Made by a program: the position numbers and the translations under genes
Origin: Clostridium brassicae
GTDB taxonomy: Bacteria > Bacillota > Clostridia > Clostridiales > Clostridiaceae
NCBI RefSeq assembly: GCF_026738875.1
Contig: NZ_JAPQFJ010000012.1
Coordinates: 83,449-147,448, forward strand
Length of the DNA stretch: 64,000 nt
Direction: 5' to 3'
Notes under the pieces: generated by a model
Told to the model about the DNA's origin: nothing
What the model saw: the letters and a program-made list of their open reading frames with translations, nothing else
Database searches by the model: none
Shown here: positions 16,643 to 25,980 of the stretch, in pieces
Position numbering within the stretch: position 1 is the first letter of the stretch
Layout: every line of letters begins with the position of its first letter

Positions 16643-17344
16643 CTATTTATTTAAAACAACTTGAATACCTTTTTTAATAGCAGCTTCATCTGTTGTAGTT
16701 ACTACTGTATGGAAAAACCCTTTAGTCTTAGCATATCTACACGCCTTTCCTAAAACTTTTACTGTATATTTTTCTGGAGTTTTAGTATTAAGAGTTACAA
16801 CAACATGCCTGTCCATATTTGTAATAGCTGGTTCTATTCTTAAAGACATTGTTGGTAAAGTTGCATCACTTGGTTGTTTTATATTATCGTACACATTAGA
16901 GGTTGTAACATTTTTTCCTTTACTTATTACATTAATTTGTATATCTTTTCCTTTGTATTTTTCTTTAATACTTTTTAAATACTCTTCTACTACTTTATCA
17001 GCTTGTATTTTATTTACATCTTCATTTACCTTAATATTACTTATAACCTTATTCTTATCAACTTTAACTTCAGCACTTGCCATAGCCTTTTTTAGTCCAT
17101 CTGTTATTTGTGAGTTTGCTTTATTATCAGCTGCTGCTTTAGATTTATCATTATTAGCTGGTTGAGATTTATTATTGTTTTTATCGTTTTTTAAACTTTC
17201 TTCTGTAACTTGTTTAGTGTTATCTTTTTTACCACCTTTGCCTGCAAAGAAAGTTGCAAAAGTACTTATTATCATAGTTAACGCAACTATAAAAATTATA
17301 ATCTTAGCTGCTTTATTCTTTTTATTTGTGTTATTATTTTTCAT
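16643..17344 (-). CDS. membrane-anchored protein with YKGK module and VVVTL C-terminal module
   Basis: A 233-aa protein with one N-terminal membrane segment (AAKIIIFIVALTMIISTFAT) and no cleavage site. A Lys/Asn-rich linker follows, then two modules. The first (NIKVNEDVNKIQADKVVEEY, YKGKDIQINVISKGKNV) resembles the lipoprotein at 39066-39452 (YKGMKINVQAVQSGKNVAN). The second (RHVVVTLNTKTPEKYTVKVL, CRYAKTKGFFHTVV) resembles the repeats ending the 11893-13113 product. It overlaps the end of the SLAP gene by 11 bases, so the two are translationally linked. The start is uncertain: ATG at 17344 lies 12 bases after AGGAG, while an in-frame ATG at 17356 directly abuts that site. Outward-facing; probable S-layer-associated factor of unknown function. 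Confidence 0.65.
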   Translation of the reverse strand: MKNNNTNKKNKAAKIIIFIVALTMIISTFATFFAGKGGKKDNTKQVTEESLKNDKNNNKSQPANNDKSKAAADNKANSQITDGLKKAMASAEVKVDKNKVISNIKVNEDVNKIQADKVVEEYLKSIKEKYKGKDIQINVISKGKNVTTSNVYDNIKQPSDATLPTMSLRIEPAITNMDRHVVVTLNTKTPEKYTVKVLGKACRYAKTKGFFHTVVTTTDEAAIKKGIQVVLNK

Positions 17345-18194
17345 GTCCCACTTCATCTCCTGCAGAAATATTTTTGTTTAATCTAAAATCTACTCTCCAC
17401 TCATTTAATCTTATGTCTTCTCTTATTAATTCATCTTTTGAAAAAGTAAATGAGTATATTCTAGCTTTAAAAGGACTAACCTTTACATCTTTTAAATAAA
17501 ATATACCTGAGGCAACTAAATTTTCTTTTGAATCATAAATTGATAGAGGTATTCTCTCCACATCTATACCATTAGCTCTGCCATTTCTTATTACTACCTC
17601 AACAGCAATCCCATCATCTTTTGTTTTTTCTACCTTATATGCAGTCATAGAAACTTGCCCTAACCTTAGTAAAGGAAGACTTTGAAGGAATTTTTCGTAC
17701 TTTCTTCTATGTTCTCCCTTAATTCCTAGTGGAAGATTTTCAAAAGTAACATTAATTGTTCTTTCTGCTTTTAATCTAGTATCGAAAATAATTCTTAAAT
17801 CTTTAAGATCATTTTCTCCAAGTTTAATATCTTCCTTATCAAAATATACTTTCCATGGTCTTACTGTCCTTGGAGGAATTTGTCCCATTTCTCTTAAATC
17901 AAATATTTTACTTCCTAGAACTTCTTCTTTTTTATTTACCACCTTAAAAGGAATTTTCTCTAAGTTCACTGGTTTTGGTAATCCGTTTCTTATAAAAACA
18001 CTTACCTCATACTTGTCTCCTAAATCAAATATAAAATCTGTATTTACATCAACCTCGCCCTCTTTTATAGGTGGAAGTGCTTCTGCTTCTTCAACTAAAC
18101 ATTCTTTTTGAAATTTGGAAATTCTATCTTCCATAGATGGATGAATTGAGATTTCTGTATCTACTATTTTGCCTTGTTTTGAATTATCCTTCAT
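17334..18194 (-). CDS. SLAP-domain protein (S-layer assembly / accessory Sec-associated type)
   Basis: A 286-aa protein without a signal peptide, holding two SLAP-type domains. Domain 1 is about residues 50-145 (YEVSVFIRNGLPKPVNLEKI, FDLREMGQIPPRTVRPWKV). Domain 2 is about 180-270 (GQVSMTAYKVEKTKDDGIAV, EVVIRNGRANGIDVERIPLS, FYLKDVKVSPFKARIYSF). The RNG..P.NL..IP..(D) and FDL..G.IPP...RPW pattern defines the SLAP family. In Bacillus it is tied to SecA2-dependent S-layer export. Start ATG at 18194 follows GGAGGG by 8 bases; an in-frame ATG at 18212 lies before the site. It is followed by the overlapping 16643-17344 gene. No secA2 is visible in the window. Probable cytoplasmic assembly or export factor for the surrounding surface proteins. 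Confidence 0.75.
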   Translation of the reverse strand: MKDNSKQGKIVDTEISIHPSMEDRISKFQKECLVEEAEALPPIKEGEVDVNTDFIFDLGDKYEVSVFIRNGLPKPVNLEKIPFKVVNKKEEVLGSKIFDLREMGQIPPRTVRPWKVYFDKEDIKLGENDLKDLRIIFDTRLKAERTINVTFENLPLGIKGEHRRKYEKFLQSLPLLRLGQVSMTAYKVEKTKDDGIAVEVVIRNGRANGIDVERIPLSIYDSKENLVASGIFYLKDVKVSPFKARIYSFTFSKDELIREDIRLNEWRVDFRLNKNISAGDEVGHEK

Positions 18195-18250
18195 GATATT
18201 TTCCCTCCGCATTTATTAAGTTAGCCAATTTCTAATAATGTACATCATAA

Positions 18251-18270
18251 GTATATCATATTTGATATAC
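18251..18270 (-). promoter_or_regulatory. palindrome over a -10-like box upstream of the SLAP gene
   Basis: GTATATCA-N4-TGATATAC is a perfect 8-4-8 inverted repeat about 60 bases before the SLAP start. Its minus-strand end forms TATACT. This fits an operator over a promoter, but no good -35 box is seen. Confidence 0.4.
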
Positions 18271-18401
18271 ATTTAATAATACTTTTTCTGTAATCCACTT
18301 CCTATTTTTACAACCTATATGTGAAATCTTAAATATTTATTATATCAATAATTACTTAATAATACGTTTGTTTCCATATAAATTCCCAATAAATCAAATA
18401 T

Positions 18402-18440
18402 AAAAAGCTAAGGACAATTTAAAATATCCATTAGCTTTTT
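18402..18440 (-). terminator. terminator of the giant propeller/Ig gene
   Basis: AAAAAGCTAATGGA and TCCTTAGCTTTTT pair with one bulge around a 12-base loop on the minus strand, 80 bases after the 18517 stop. AT-rich tracts flank both sides. The rest of the 18195-18516 gap holds only the SLAP upstream region. Confidence 0.6.
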
Positions 18441-18516
18441 ATATTTATCAGTTTTACTTGAAGATTATTTTAACAAAATGTTAATTTTTACATTCTACCA
18501 AAACTTCATATTAGCT

Positions 18517-21500
18517 TTACTTTATTGTAACTTCTTTTCCATCAGATAAGGAGTATATATCATTGCCTTCTATATTCTTACCTTCTGCTAATATAAATAC
18601 CTTATAAACTTGGTCTACTACTAATGATTCACCATTAACATCTTTGGTAGTAGCATCAGCTATGTTTATTTCTTGAGAATATAATCCCGCCCCTGTCTTA
18701 TTAACATCTATGCCTTGTTTTGCATTAGCTTCTTCTGGAGTAATTCCTTTATAATTTTCATCTTTCTTTACAAAAACTATTTTGTACTTAGTTGCTCTTT
18801 CTTCTTCTTCAGAACCATTAAAGTCTATAAATATCTTTCCATCTGCTCCATCTGCTTTTCTTAAATAAGGTTTCAACTTTATTCCTTTAACTAATACTCT
18901 AAATTGTTTTTGTTTAGATACCCCTTCCTTAGTAACTTTGGCCGTTAAAGTAACTACAGAATCTTTGTCAACCATTCTATTAACCTTGCCAACTTCACCC
19001 GAAATATTTATAACACTAGAATCAGAAGTTTGCCATTCAATTCTAACTAGTCTATCAAATCTTCCTTGAGATACAAGTTTTAAATTTTCTATAATATTTT
19101 CTTTATCTACTACTTCTTTTCCATCCATATCCATTAAATATAAGCCATTCGTTTCTGCTTCAACTATTTCTCCTACTGAAGAAGATGGTGGTACAATACC
19201 AACTTGTAATAGAGTTTTTCTAAGCTCTGCTGTCATCATATCAATACTTCTTTGTGTTAAATTCTCATAATCATCTAAAGTATCTTTAGCTTTTCTTAAT
19301 GTTACCTCTAATTGAGCCTGTTGCGTTTCAGTTAAATCATGTTGTCTAATATGGTTGTCTGCAGTTTCAACTAAAGCATTTAAATTATCTATATTTACAT
19401 ATATAGTTAAGTCAATAGGTTCAGCTATGTTTCCAGCTTCATCCACAGCAACTATTCTATAGTTAGGTACTACATTATTCTTTCCAGCTTTTAATCCAGA
19501 AAAATCAAGATAATTGTAGTTACCTCCTACAAACTTCTTAACTTTACCTGTTTTTAATTTAACAGCATTTTCCAAATTCTCTTTACTACCATAATCATCT
19601 TCATGTCTTACTATATATAAATCAGCATTTTCTTTGACTTTTATTCCTAACCTATCTTCTGGATGAAGTATAGTAACTAATCTTTCTTTATCTACAATTA
19701 CTGGCGGTTGATTATCAACTGTAACCATATTAGCTGATATAGGTGATGCTCCTACATTATTAACTGCAATTAATCTGTAAGTTTTATCTTGATAACTTGG
19801 ATTTCTTGGATCGTCTCCTCTTGGAGTTGTGATTATTTTACTAGTACCATCTCCTGTTAAGAAAGTAGCCTCTCCATCTGCAAAACTAGGCCATGGTCTT
19901 GAAGCCTTGTCTTCTTCTGTATACCCTACAACTCTGTCCACTTTATCTGATGGTATTAACCAAACAGTCTCTCCTGGAGCTGGTGCTTTATCTAAAGTGA
20001 TTACTCCCATACTATTAACTTTTTGCGCTTTTATACTTGGTTGATTTGGTAATACTTCTTCCTTTACATCTATTGTAGCTGGTTTACTAGATACATATCC
20101 TATAACATCTGGACGTTTTCCTCTAGCATCTTCTCCACCAGTTGTAGTATACTCCCCTGCTACAAAAATATCATATTTTCCACCTTTAAGCTGGTTTTGC
20201 TTACTATCGTTATCTTGTCCTCTTGAACCTTGCCAAGTGGACCTTCCTGAAGATATACTATCAAAATTTTTAATACCATTTGTAGTATTTTTAGTGCTTA
20301 AGTCAAGTTTATTTCTTGATGGAAGTATAAATATATCATAATCTCTAGAATTTAAATCAGATACTGACTCCCAATCACAAATCTTAAAGTCCCTTCCATC
20401 AACTCCATATTGCTTTCCACTTATCTTCTTACCAAGCCCAATGTCATCAACATCTTTTACTTCTCTTATCAAAGGAATAGTTGTAAGCTTAACCTTCGTA
20501 CGTCTACTTTCAGACTTGTCTTTTCTTATAACACTAATCCATACATTTTTGTCTGGGAAAGTATCTAAGTCAAGCCTTTGTAAAACAGCTTTATTATATT
20601 TCCCATCATTTACAACTGTAGCTTTTGATAATGATCTAGTAGAATCTTCACTGTCATATACATTAACTATATCCCCTACGATTAACTTTTTAGGAACAGA
20701 TAATCTATCGTTACTAGCTATATTCTTAATTTCAATTATGTCATTTGACTTATCTGGGTTGTTGTATATTGTTATGGTATTAGTTTCATTAAGCATTTCA
20801 GATGGAATTTCAAGTTCTAATTTAACTTTTCTATTGTATCCAATTATGTCTCCTGTATAAACTCTAATTCCATTTTTTACAGTTACTTTATCTCTATCCC
20901 AAGTAACAGAAAATTGATTCATAGTATTATCATCTTTAATTCCAGGAACTTTTTTAGGAAGATATTTATTTTCTATATCTGAAAGTTTCATATCTACATC
21001 ATAATATGGAACAGTTACTTTTAAATCATCCATTTGAATTATTTTGTTATCACCGGACCCTTTAGTAACTAATTCGCCTTTTATTTTCCCATCAGCATCA
21101 ATAGGAAGTCTATATAATTTTCCACTTGATGTGTAATAAATATAATCTGCTACAATATTAATATATCCTACAGTTTCATTGGTAAGTTTTAATTTTTCTC
21201 CACTTCCATCAGTTCTTACTCTATACAACTTTCCACCATCAAGATAGTTACTATAGTATATCCAACTTCCTACTACATTTAAGTGAAATCCCTTATCAAA
21301 CTCTCTTGTTTGTCCTTGAATAGGAATTATCTCTCCACTTCCATCTTTTTTAACTTTACTTAAAACCCCTGTGCTTGATGTATAGTATATCCAATCTCCA
21401 ACAACTTGTATTGAATCTGCCCATTGTTCACTTAATTTAGAAACATAACTACCTTCTAAATTAGTAACATAAGGTGTATGTTTATCAGTTTTATCTGTAT

Positions 21501-22917
21501 AATAAATCCAACTTCCTAATACATTTATATAAGCAACTTCGTGGTTAAGAGCAGAATTTACTTGACGTCTATCCTTACCATTAGGCCTAATCTTATATAA
21601 TTTTCCTCCATCTGAATGATTAGAATAGTATATCCAATCTCCTGAAACTGTAGTATAAGCTGCCATATCATCAGCTAGTTTTTGTTTCCCTGTGCCATCT
21701 GTTTTTATTCTATATAATTTTCCTTTATCAGAGTAATTTGAGTAATAAACCCACTCATCAAGTACATTTATATACTGAGCATTATCATAAGCAATAGCAT
21801 TATTAAACATACCATTAGTATCTAATTTATATAGACTGTTTTTGTCTCCTGTATTATTGTAGAATAAATATCCATCATTATCTTCTGCAGCATATCCATT
21901 ATTATTTATATTACCTGTTGTATTTCCTTTATTGCTATCTGTAATTATCTTAAGAGTTTTATATCCACTATTACTAAAGGATACAAGTAATCTTCCTGTA
22001 GCTACTATGTTTTTGTTAGAATTTAAAATATATATTTTTTCACTCATATTCGCAGATGTAAATACAAAAGTTTCCCCTATTTTTTTCATATCGTTACTAG
22101 AACTTAATTTAAAGTATGTAGCATCATCAACGCCTCTAACCTTGTTTACTTTAACAGTTACAACTTTCGCATTTGAATTTGCGGTTATATTAACATCTAC
22201 TCCTGGAGTAAGTAGTTCATATTCTGAGTTCTTATAACTCCATTCATATATAGCCTTATCTCCATTTTCATTAATATATGTCATTGTATCATAACGCCTA
22301 TTTACATCCTTACTTTTCAACTCTTCGTCTTTAAATATATCTTTAATTTTTTGTTCTGTTGGGCTATAACAATAATAAATATAATACTCTTCATTTATTA
22401 TTTCATTTCTAAGTTTTGCATTTTGAGCTAAATAGTCTATAGAATAAGCAATATCCCCTACAATAATTAACCCTTCTTCACAAGGTAATCCTGCAAACAC
22501 ATTCTTTGTATTGAAATAGACTTTTACAGGCTTTCTTATCTTTCTACCATTTTTAGATTTAACATCACCTTTTATTATCATATGGTATTTTTCACCTTGT
22601 TTAAGGCTTGAATAAGGCTTAACCAGTACAGTCTTTTTTTGCTTATCATCCTTGTCCAAAGAAATATCTGCACTTACACTATTTCCTTTTTCATCTTCAA
22701 TTATTATATTTGTGCTATTTATACTTCCTGAGTCTAACTCTTTATTGAATTTTATCTTCCATGATTTCCTCTCTTCTACAGGAATTTTGCTATATCTAAC
22801 CTCATACTTACTGTCATCATCTTTATCTTTAGTAACTCCTAAACTAACATTAGGAATCCACATAAGGGTGGCTAAAACAGCTAACGCCGCAGCTCCCTTC
22901 CTATAACTCTCTTTCAA
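18517..22917 (-). CDS. giant surface protein: SbsA-like domain, DUF5050-type propeller, Ig/Fn3-like domains
   Basis: Exported protein of about 1466 aa. The start is taken as TTG at 22917 (MKESYRKGAAALAVLATLMW...) because GGGGGG sits 8 bases upstream; a GTG at 22947 is the alternative. Residues about 25-135 form an SbsA-like domain (SWKIKFNKELDSGSINSTNI, KTVLVKPYSSLKQGEKYHMI) shared with the 13841-15814 product. Residues about 340-630 carry six or seven repeats of the DUF5050 propeller type (YINVLDEWVYYSNYSDKGKL YRIKTDG; VSGDWIYYSNHSDGGKLYKI). Beta-sandwich domains follow, then a helical segment (ETQQAQLEVTLRKAKDTLDD), an atrophied Ig domain (RIEWQTSDSSVINISGEVGK) and a C-terminal Fn3-like domain. 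No wall-anchor motif. Adhesive or structural surface role is likely; nothing catalytic is seen. Confidence 0.75.
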   Translation of the reverse strand: MKESYRKGAAALAVLATLMWIPNVSLGVTKDKDDDSKYEVRYSKIPVEERKSWKIKFNKELDSGSINSTNIIIEDEKGNSVSADISLDKDDKQKKTVLVKPYSSLKQGEKYHMIIKGDVKSKNGRKIRKPVKVYFNTKNVFAGLPCEEGLIIVGDIAYSIDYLAQNAKLRNEIINEEYYIYYCYSPTEQKIKDIFKDEELKSKDVNRRYDTMTYINENGDKAIYEWSYKNSEYELLTPGVDVNITANSNAKVVTVKVNKVRGVDDATYFKLSSSNDMKKIGETFVFTSANMSEKIYILNSNKNIVATGRLLVSFSNSGYKTLKIITDSNKGNTTGNINNNGYAAEDNDGYLFYNNTGDKNSLYKLDTNGMFNNAIAYDNAQYINVLDEWVYYSNYSDKGKLYRIKTDGTGKQKLADDMAAYTTVSGDWIYYSNHSDGGKLYKIRPNGKDRRQVNSALNHEVAYINVLGSWIYYTDKTDKHTPYVTNLEGSYVSKLSEQWADSIQVVGDWIYYTSSTGVLSKVKKDGSGEIIPIQGQTREFDKGFHLNVVGSWIYYSNYLDGGKLYRVRTDGSGEKLKLTNETVGYINIVADYIYYTSSGKLYRLPIDADGKIKGELVTKGSGDNKIIQMDDLKVTVPYYDVDMKLSDIENKYLPKKVPGIKDDNTMNQFSVTWDRDKVTVKNGIRVYTGDIIGYNRKVKLELEIPSEMLNETNTITIYNNPDKSNDIIEIKNIASNDRLSVPKKLIVGDIVNVYDSEDSTRSLSKATVVNDGKYNKAVLQRLDLDTFPDKNVWISVIRKDKSESRRTKVKLTTIPLIREVKDVDDIGLGKKISGKQYGVDGRDFKICDWESVSDLNSRDYDIFILPSRNKLDLSTKNTTNGIKNFDSISSGRSTWQGSRGQDNDSKQNQLKGGKYDIFVAGEYTTTGGEDARGKRPDVIGYVSSKPATIDVKEEVLPNQPSIKAQKVNSMGVITLDKAPAPGETVWLIPSDKVDRVVGYTEEDKASRPWPSFADGEATFLTGDGTSKIITTPRGDDPRNPSYQDKTYRLIAVNNVGASPISANMVTVDNQPPVIVDKERLVTILHPEDRLGIKVKENADLYIVRHEDDYGSKENLENAVKLKTGKVKKFVGGNYNYLDFSGLKAGKNNVVPNYRIVAVDEAGNIAEPIDLTIYVNIDNLNALVETADNHIRQHDLTETQQAQLEVTLRKAKDTLDDYENLTQRSIDMMTAELRKTLLQVGIVPPSSSVGEIVEAETNGLYLMDMDGKEVVDKENIIENLKLVSQGRFDRLVRIEWQTSDSSVINISGEVGKVNRMVDKDSVVTLTAKVTKEGVSKQKQFRVLVKGIKLKPYLRKADGADGKIFIDFNGSEEEERATKYKIVFVKKDENYKGITPEEANAKQGIDVNKTGAGLYSQEINIADATTKDVNGESLVVDQVYKVFILAEGKNIEGNDIYSLSDGKEVTIK

Positions 22918-23219
22918 AACTCTTCCCCCCATTTGATTTTTCATCACCTTAATTATTAATCTTGGTTTGTCAATGTCTAACCATTCTAATACTATCTTCG
23001 TAATAATATAAAAAAATGTTATACTTAAATTTGTTATTTATACTATTTTATTTATATTCAGTTCATTTTTTCTATTGAATACATTCATTATAATTTATAT
23101 CATATTGTATGTCCACCACTACAAAACCTGCTAACAATTCAAGACAAACCTTAATATTTTCAAAATCATGTGTACTCAATAATTTATTAAACTGTATCTT
23201 AAAAAGCTTATAAAGCCAT
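22918..23219. other. upstream gap of the giant surface gene
   Basis: About 300 AT-rich bases between the SGNH gene and the giant surface gene. Apart from the 20-mer repeat at 22973-22992 I see no gene, clear promoter or terminator. Confidence 0.4.
22973..22992 (-). repeat. 20-mer of repeat element B (solitary partial copy)
   Basis: ATGTCTAACCATTCTAATAC is identical to 6884-6903 and differs at two positions from the end of the element at 43066-43285. The partner arm is missing, so this is a decayed or partial copy upstream of the giant surface gene. Confidence 0.6.
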
Positions 23220-24269
23220 TTAACCATTGAATATTTTTTTCACAGCTGAAGTTTTTATGTGCATTCCATCATAAAAATCATCTTCAGTACACCCTATAGT
23301 AACAGGATCATAAGAACCATATACTTTAATTTTCTTGCTTTCTGCAAATTGTATAAAATATTTTTCTACTTTATCTACAATTCTATATTCAGAAGAATTC
23401 ATTAATTGTTTATAAACATAGGGATGATATGGTGATAAGAAAAATTCTATTTCAACCCCATCTCTCTGGATTAAATTTATAAATTTTTCAAATTGTTTTT
23501 TATAAGAATCATCTATTTTATCAAAATTTCCAAGGCAATATATTGGTTTTTCAGATACATAATTTATTGAAAGCTTTTTGGCTTCTTGTACTGTTCTATT
23601 TCTAATTTCTTCATTATACACTAAACTTCCATCTGATCTTTTCATGTTTGTCTTAGAATAATTTTTATCCGTTGAACTATATGTCACATTACTAGCTTTA
23701 GTAATACTATCTAGTGCGCTTTGAAAATAGGATAATGATACTAATTCTAAATATTTTTCATCTAATTTTTTGTTAGTTTTATCCTGAATTCCTATTTCAT
23801 TTTGAATATAAAAGTAGCTATTATTTATAGATTTCCACCTGTTTTGATTGTTATTTTTGTTTAATATCCATGGATCAAGACCTATTATAATTCTTTTAGG
23901 TATATGATTCTTCTCTCTATATATTCCGTATACAGCCATTATATCTTCGAGGGCAGCTCCCGATACACTACTATTAAACATATTTTTTTCTTTTAAAATA
24001 TCTGAATCTATTTGCATACTTCTACTCGAACCCAGAACTACTAAATTTTTAGAATCACTGATTTTATCTACATAAAATTTTTGAAGTAATCTTTCATCAT
24101 AATTAGTTAAATTCTCAACATTCTTATTTTTGATTAATAATTCAGCAATCCCTTTTTCATAAACACCATGTTTATAAAATATATTGCCAGGATCAATAAA
24201 ATAATTTGTACAAATTAATATTACTAGTATAGGCAATAAGAAAAATAGTTTTTTTATAAATTTCCTCAT
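23220..24269 (-). CDS. SGNH/AlgX-DltD-like partner of the MBOAT acyltransferase
   Basis: A 349-aa protein with one N-terminal membrane anchor (FFLLPILVILICTNYFI) and an extracellular SGNH-hydrolase-like domain. The nucleophile motif is in LVVLGSSRSMQIDSD, a second block is IIIGLDPWILN, and the C-terminal catalytic pair is in DGMHIKTSAVKK. In AlgI/AlgX- and DltB/DltD-type systems this partner moves an acyl group, delivered by the MBOAT, onto an exported polysaccharide or teichoic acid. It lies 111 bases downstream of the MBOAT gene on the same strand. The acceptor polymer is not identifiable; no dltA or dltC is nearby, so an AlgI-like O-acetylation system is favoured over D-alanylation. Confidence 0.7.
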   Translation of the reverse strand: MRKFIKKLFFLLPILVILICTNYFIDPGNIFYKHGVYEKGIAELLIKNKNVENLTNYDERLLQKFYVDKISDSKNLVVLGSSRSMQIDSDILKEKNMFNSSVSGAALEDIMAVYGIYREKNHIPKRIIIGLDPWILNKNNNQNRWKSINNSYFYIQNEIGIQDKTNKKLDEKYLELVSLSYFQSALDSITKASNVTYSSTDKNYSKTNMKRSDGSLVYNEEIRNRTVQEAKKLSINYVSEKPIYCLGNFDKIDDSYKKQFEKFINLIQRDGVEIEFFLSPYHPYVYKQLMNSSEYRIVDKVEKYFIQFAESKKIKVYGSYDPVTIGCTEDDFYDGMHIKTSAVKKIFNG

Positions 24270-24380
24270 AAATACACCTCGTTTTCCAATTGAAGAAATT
24301 GCACAATTTAAAATTAAAAATAAAAGCCCAGTATTGAATTATGTAATCATACAATTGGATCAAACCTAAAATATTGTTTT

Positions 24381-25838
24381 TTAGAATTGGAAATAGATAA
24401 ATTGTGATTGTTCAAAAACTCCGAAAATCATTATAGTTAGTATCAATGCGTAGTAGAAAGTCCATCTAATTAACGCCGGTTTTTCTCTAATAAACTTTAT
24501 AAGACTTTGCCTTTCTTCAATTAAATGAGCTATTTCCATAACTACTATAGCAATTACTCCAACAATAAATGAAACTTTATCTAACCCTAGATTTAAAAGA
24601 ATGTTTTTTAGCCCTTGTACATCACCTAAACCATTAAATAAATTCTTAATAATATATAAAGCATCTGAGATTGAATTCGCTCTAAAGAAAATCCATGCAA
24701 AATCTACTAATATAAATGTAATTAAAACTTTAATTAATTTATAAATTTTAGGAATTTTTTCAAGACCTATGCCTTCTGCAAGTTTTTCTCTAGTGCTTTT
24801 AGTAATAGAACCTATTATTAAATATACTCCATGAAGTCCTCCCCAAACTACAAATGTCCAGCTAGCTCCATGCCATAATCCACTAACTAAAAAAGTAATT
24901 AAGTTATTTAAAAAATATCTTCCTTTACTAACCCTATTTCCTCCTAGTGGTATATATAAATAGTCTCTAAACCAAGTGGATAAAGATATATGCCATCTTC
25001 TCCAAAACTCACTTATAGATTTTGAAAAATACGGTCTTTTGAAATTTTCCATAAGTTCAAACCCTATAACTTTAGCTGAACCTACTGCAATATCAGAGTA
25101 TCCTGAAAAATCACAATAAATTTGGAAAGCAAAAAATATAGAAGCAACTATTAAAGGTACTCCTTTATATGAACTTGGGTTATTATAAACAGTATTTACT
25201 AAAATAGCTAATCTATCAGCTATTACTACTTTTTTAAAATATCCCATTCCCATAAGTTTTAGGCCATCTGTAACTCTCTTATAATCGAATTTATGTTTTT
25301 CATAAAATTGAGGTAATAATCTATCCGACCTTTCTATAGGTCCTGCTACTAATTGAGGAAAGAATGAAACATAAAGAGCAAAAATCCCAAAATGTTTTTC
25401 TGCTTTTTTAGTTCCTCTATATACATCTATAGAATAACTTAAACTTTGAAATGTATAAAACGATATTCCAACAGGAAGTAGCAACTTAAAACTAGGCACT
25501 GTATAGTTTAAATTAAAATGAGTAAACACTTGTCTAAAAGAATCATTAAAGAAGTTAAAATACTTAAATAAAAACAAAATTGCAATATTCGATAAGATAC
25601 TAAAATTTAAATATATTTTCTTCTTTTTTGTATTCTGAGTGCCTTCTATCCATATACCTGATAGATAAGATATTAAAGTAGTAGTAAGTATTAGAACTAT
25701 ATATTTAGGATTCCAACACATATAAAAATAGTAACTAGCCCCAAGCAAAAGTATCCATCTATATCTATGTGAAATAATAAAATATATAAATACTACTATT
25801 GGAAAAAATATAATAAATTTAAAAGAATTAAATAACAT
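24381..25838 (-). CDS. MBOAT-family O-acyltransferase (AlgI-like)
   Basis: A 485-aa multi-spanning membrane protein with the AlgI/DltB pattern: MLFNSFKFIIFFPIVVFIYF at the start, LLPVGISFYTFQSLSYSIDV, FFPQLVAGPIERSDRLLPQF, WRRWHISLSTWFRDYLYIPL and the catalytic-His block LWHGASWTFVVWGGLHG. MBOAT proteins pass an activated acyl group through the membrane for O-acylation of surface glycans. The start is ATG at 25838, preceded by AAGGTGG; the frame is open for 52 more codons upstream, but those residues do not look like family sequence. It pairs with the SGNH protein at 23220-24269 and lies 140 bases after an RND transporter gene, with which it may be co-transcribed. Confidence 0.85.
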   Translation of the reverse strand: MLFNSFKFIIFFPIVVFIYFIISHRYRWILLLGASYYFYMCWNPKYIVLILTTTLISYLSGIWIEGTQNTKKKKIYLNFSILSNIAILFLFKYFNFFNDSFRQVFTHFNLNYTVPSFKLLLPVGISFYTFQSLSYSIDVYRGTKKAEKHFGIFALYVSFFPQLVAGPIERSDRLLPQFYEKHKFDYKRVTDGLKLMGMGYFKKVVIADRLAILVNTVYNNPSSYKGVPLIVASIFFAFQIYCDFSGYSDIAVGSAKVIGFELMENFKRPYFSKSISEFWRRWHISLSTWFRDYLYIPLGGNRVSKGRYFLNNLITFLVSGLWHGASWTFVVWGGLHGVYLIIGSITKSTREKLAEGIGLEKIPKIYKLIKVLITFILVDFAWIFFRANSISDALYIIKNLFNGLGDVQGLKNILLNLGLDKVSFIVGVIAIVVMEIAHLIEERQSLIKFIREKPALIRWTFYYALILTIMIFGVFEQSQFIYFQF

Positions 25839-25980
25839 AACTGCACCACCTTGTAACTTAAATCCATAAATATAATACCATTTAATTTTAATAGTTTCAA
25901 TTAATCTCATATTCCCCCATATTTCTACCATACACAGGTGAATTATAGGGGAATCATTATAGGATGTGTCACAATTCTTA

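Noticed and set aside
23220..25838. dlt (D-alanylation) operon
   Set aside because: DltB- and DltD-like genes alone are present, with AlgI-like sequence features and no dltA or dltC, so a general MBOAT/SGNH O-acylation pair fits better.
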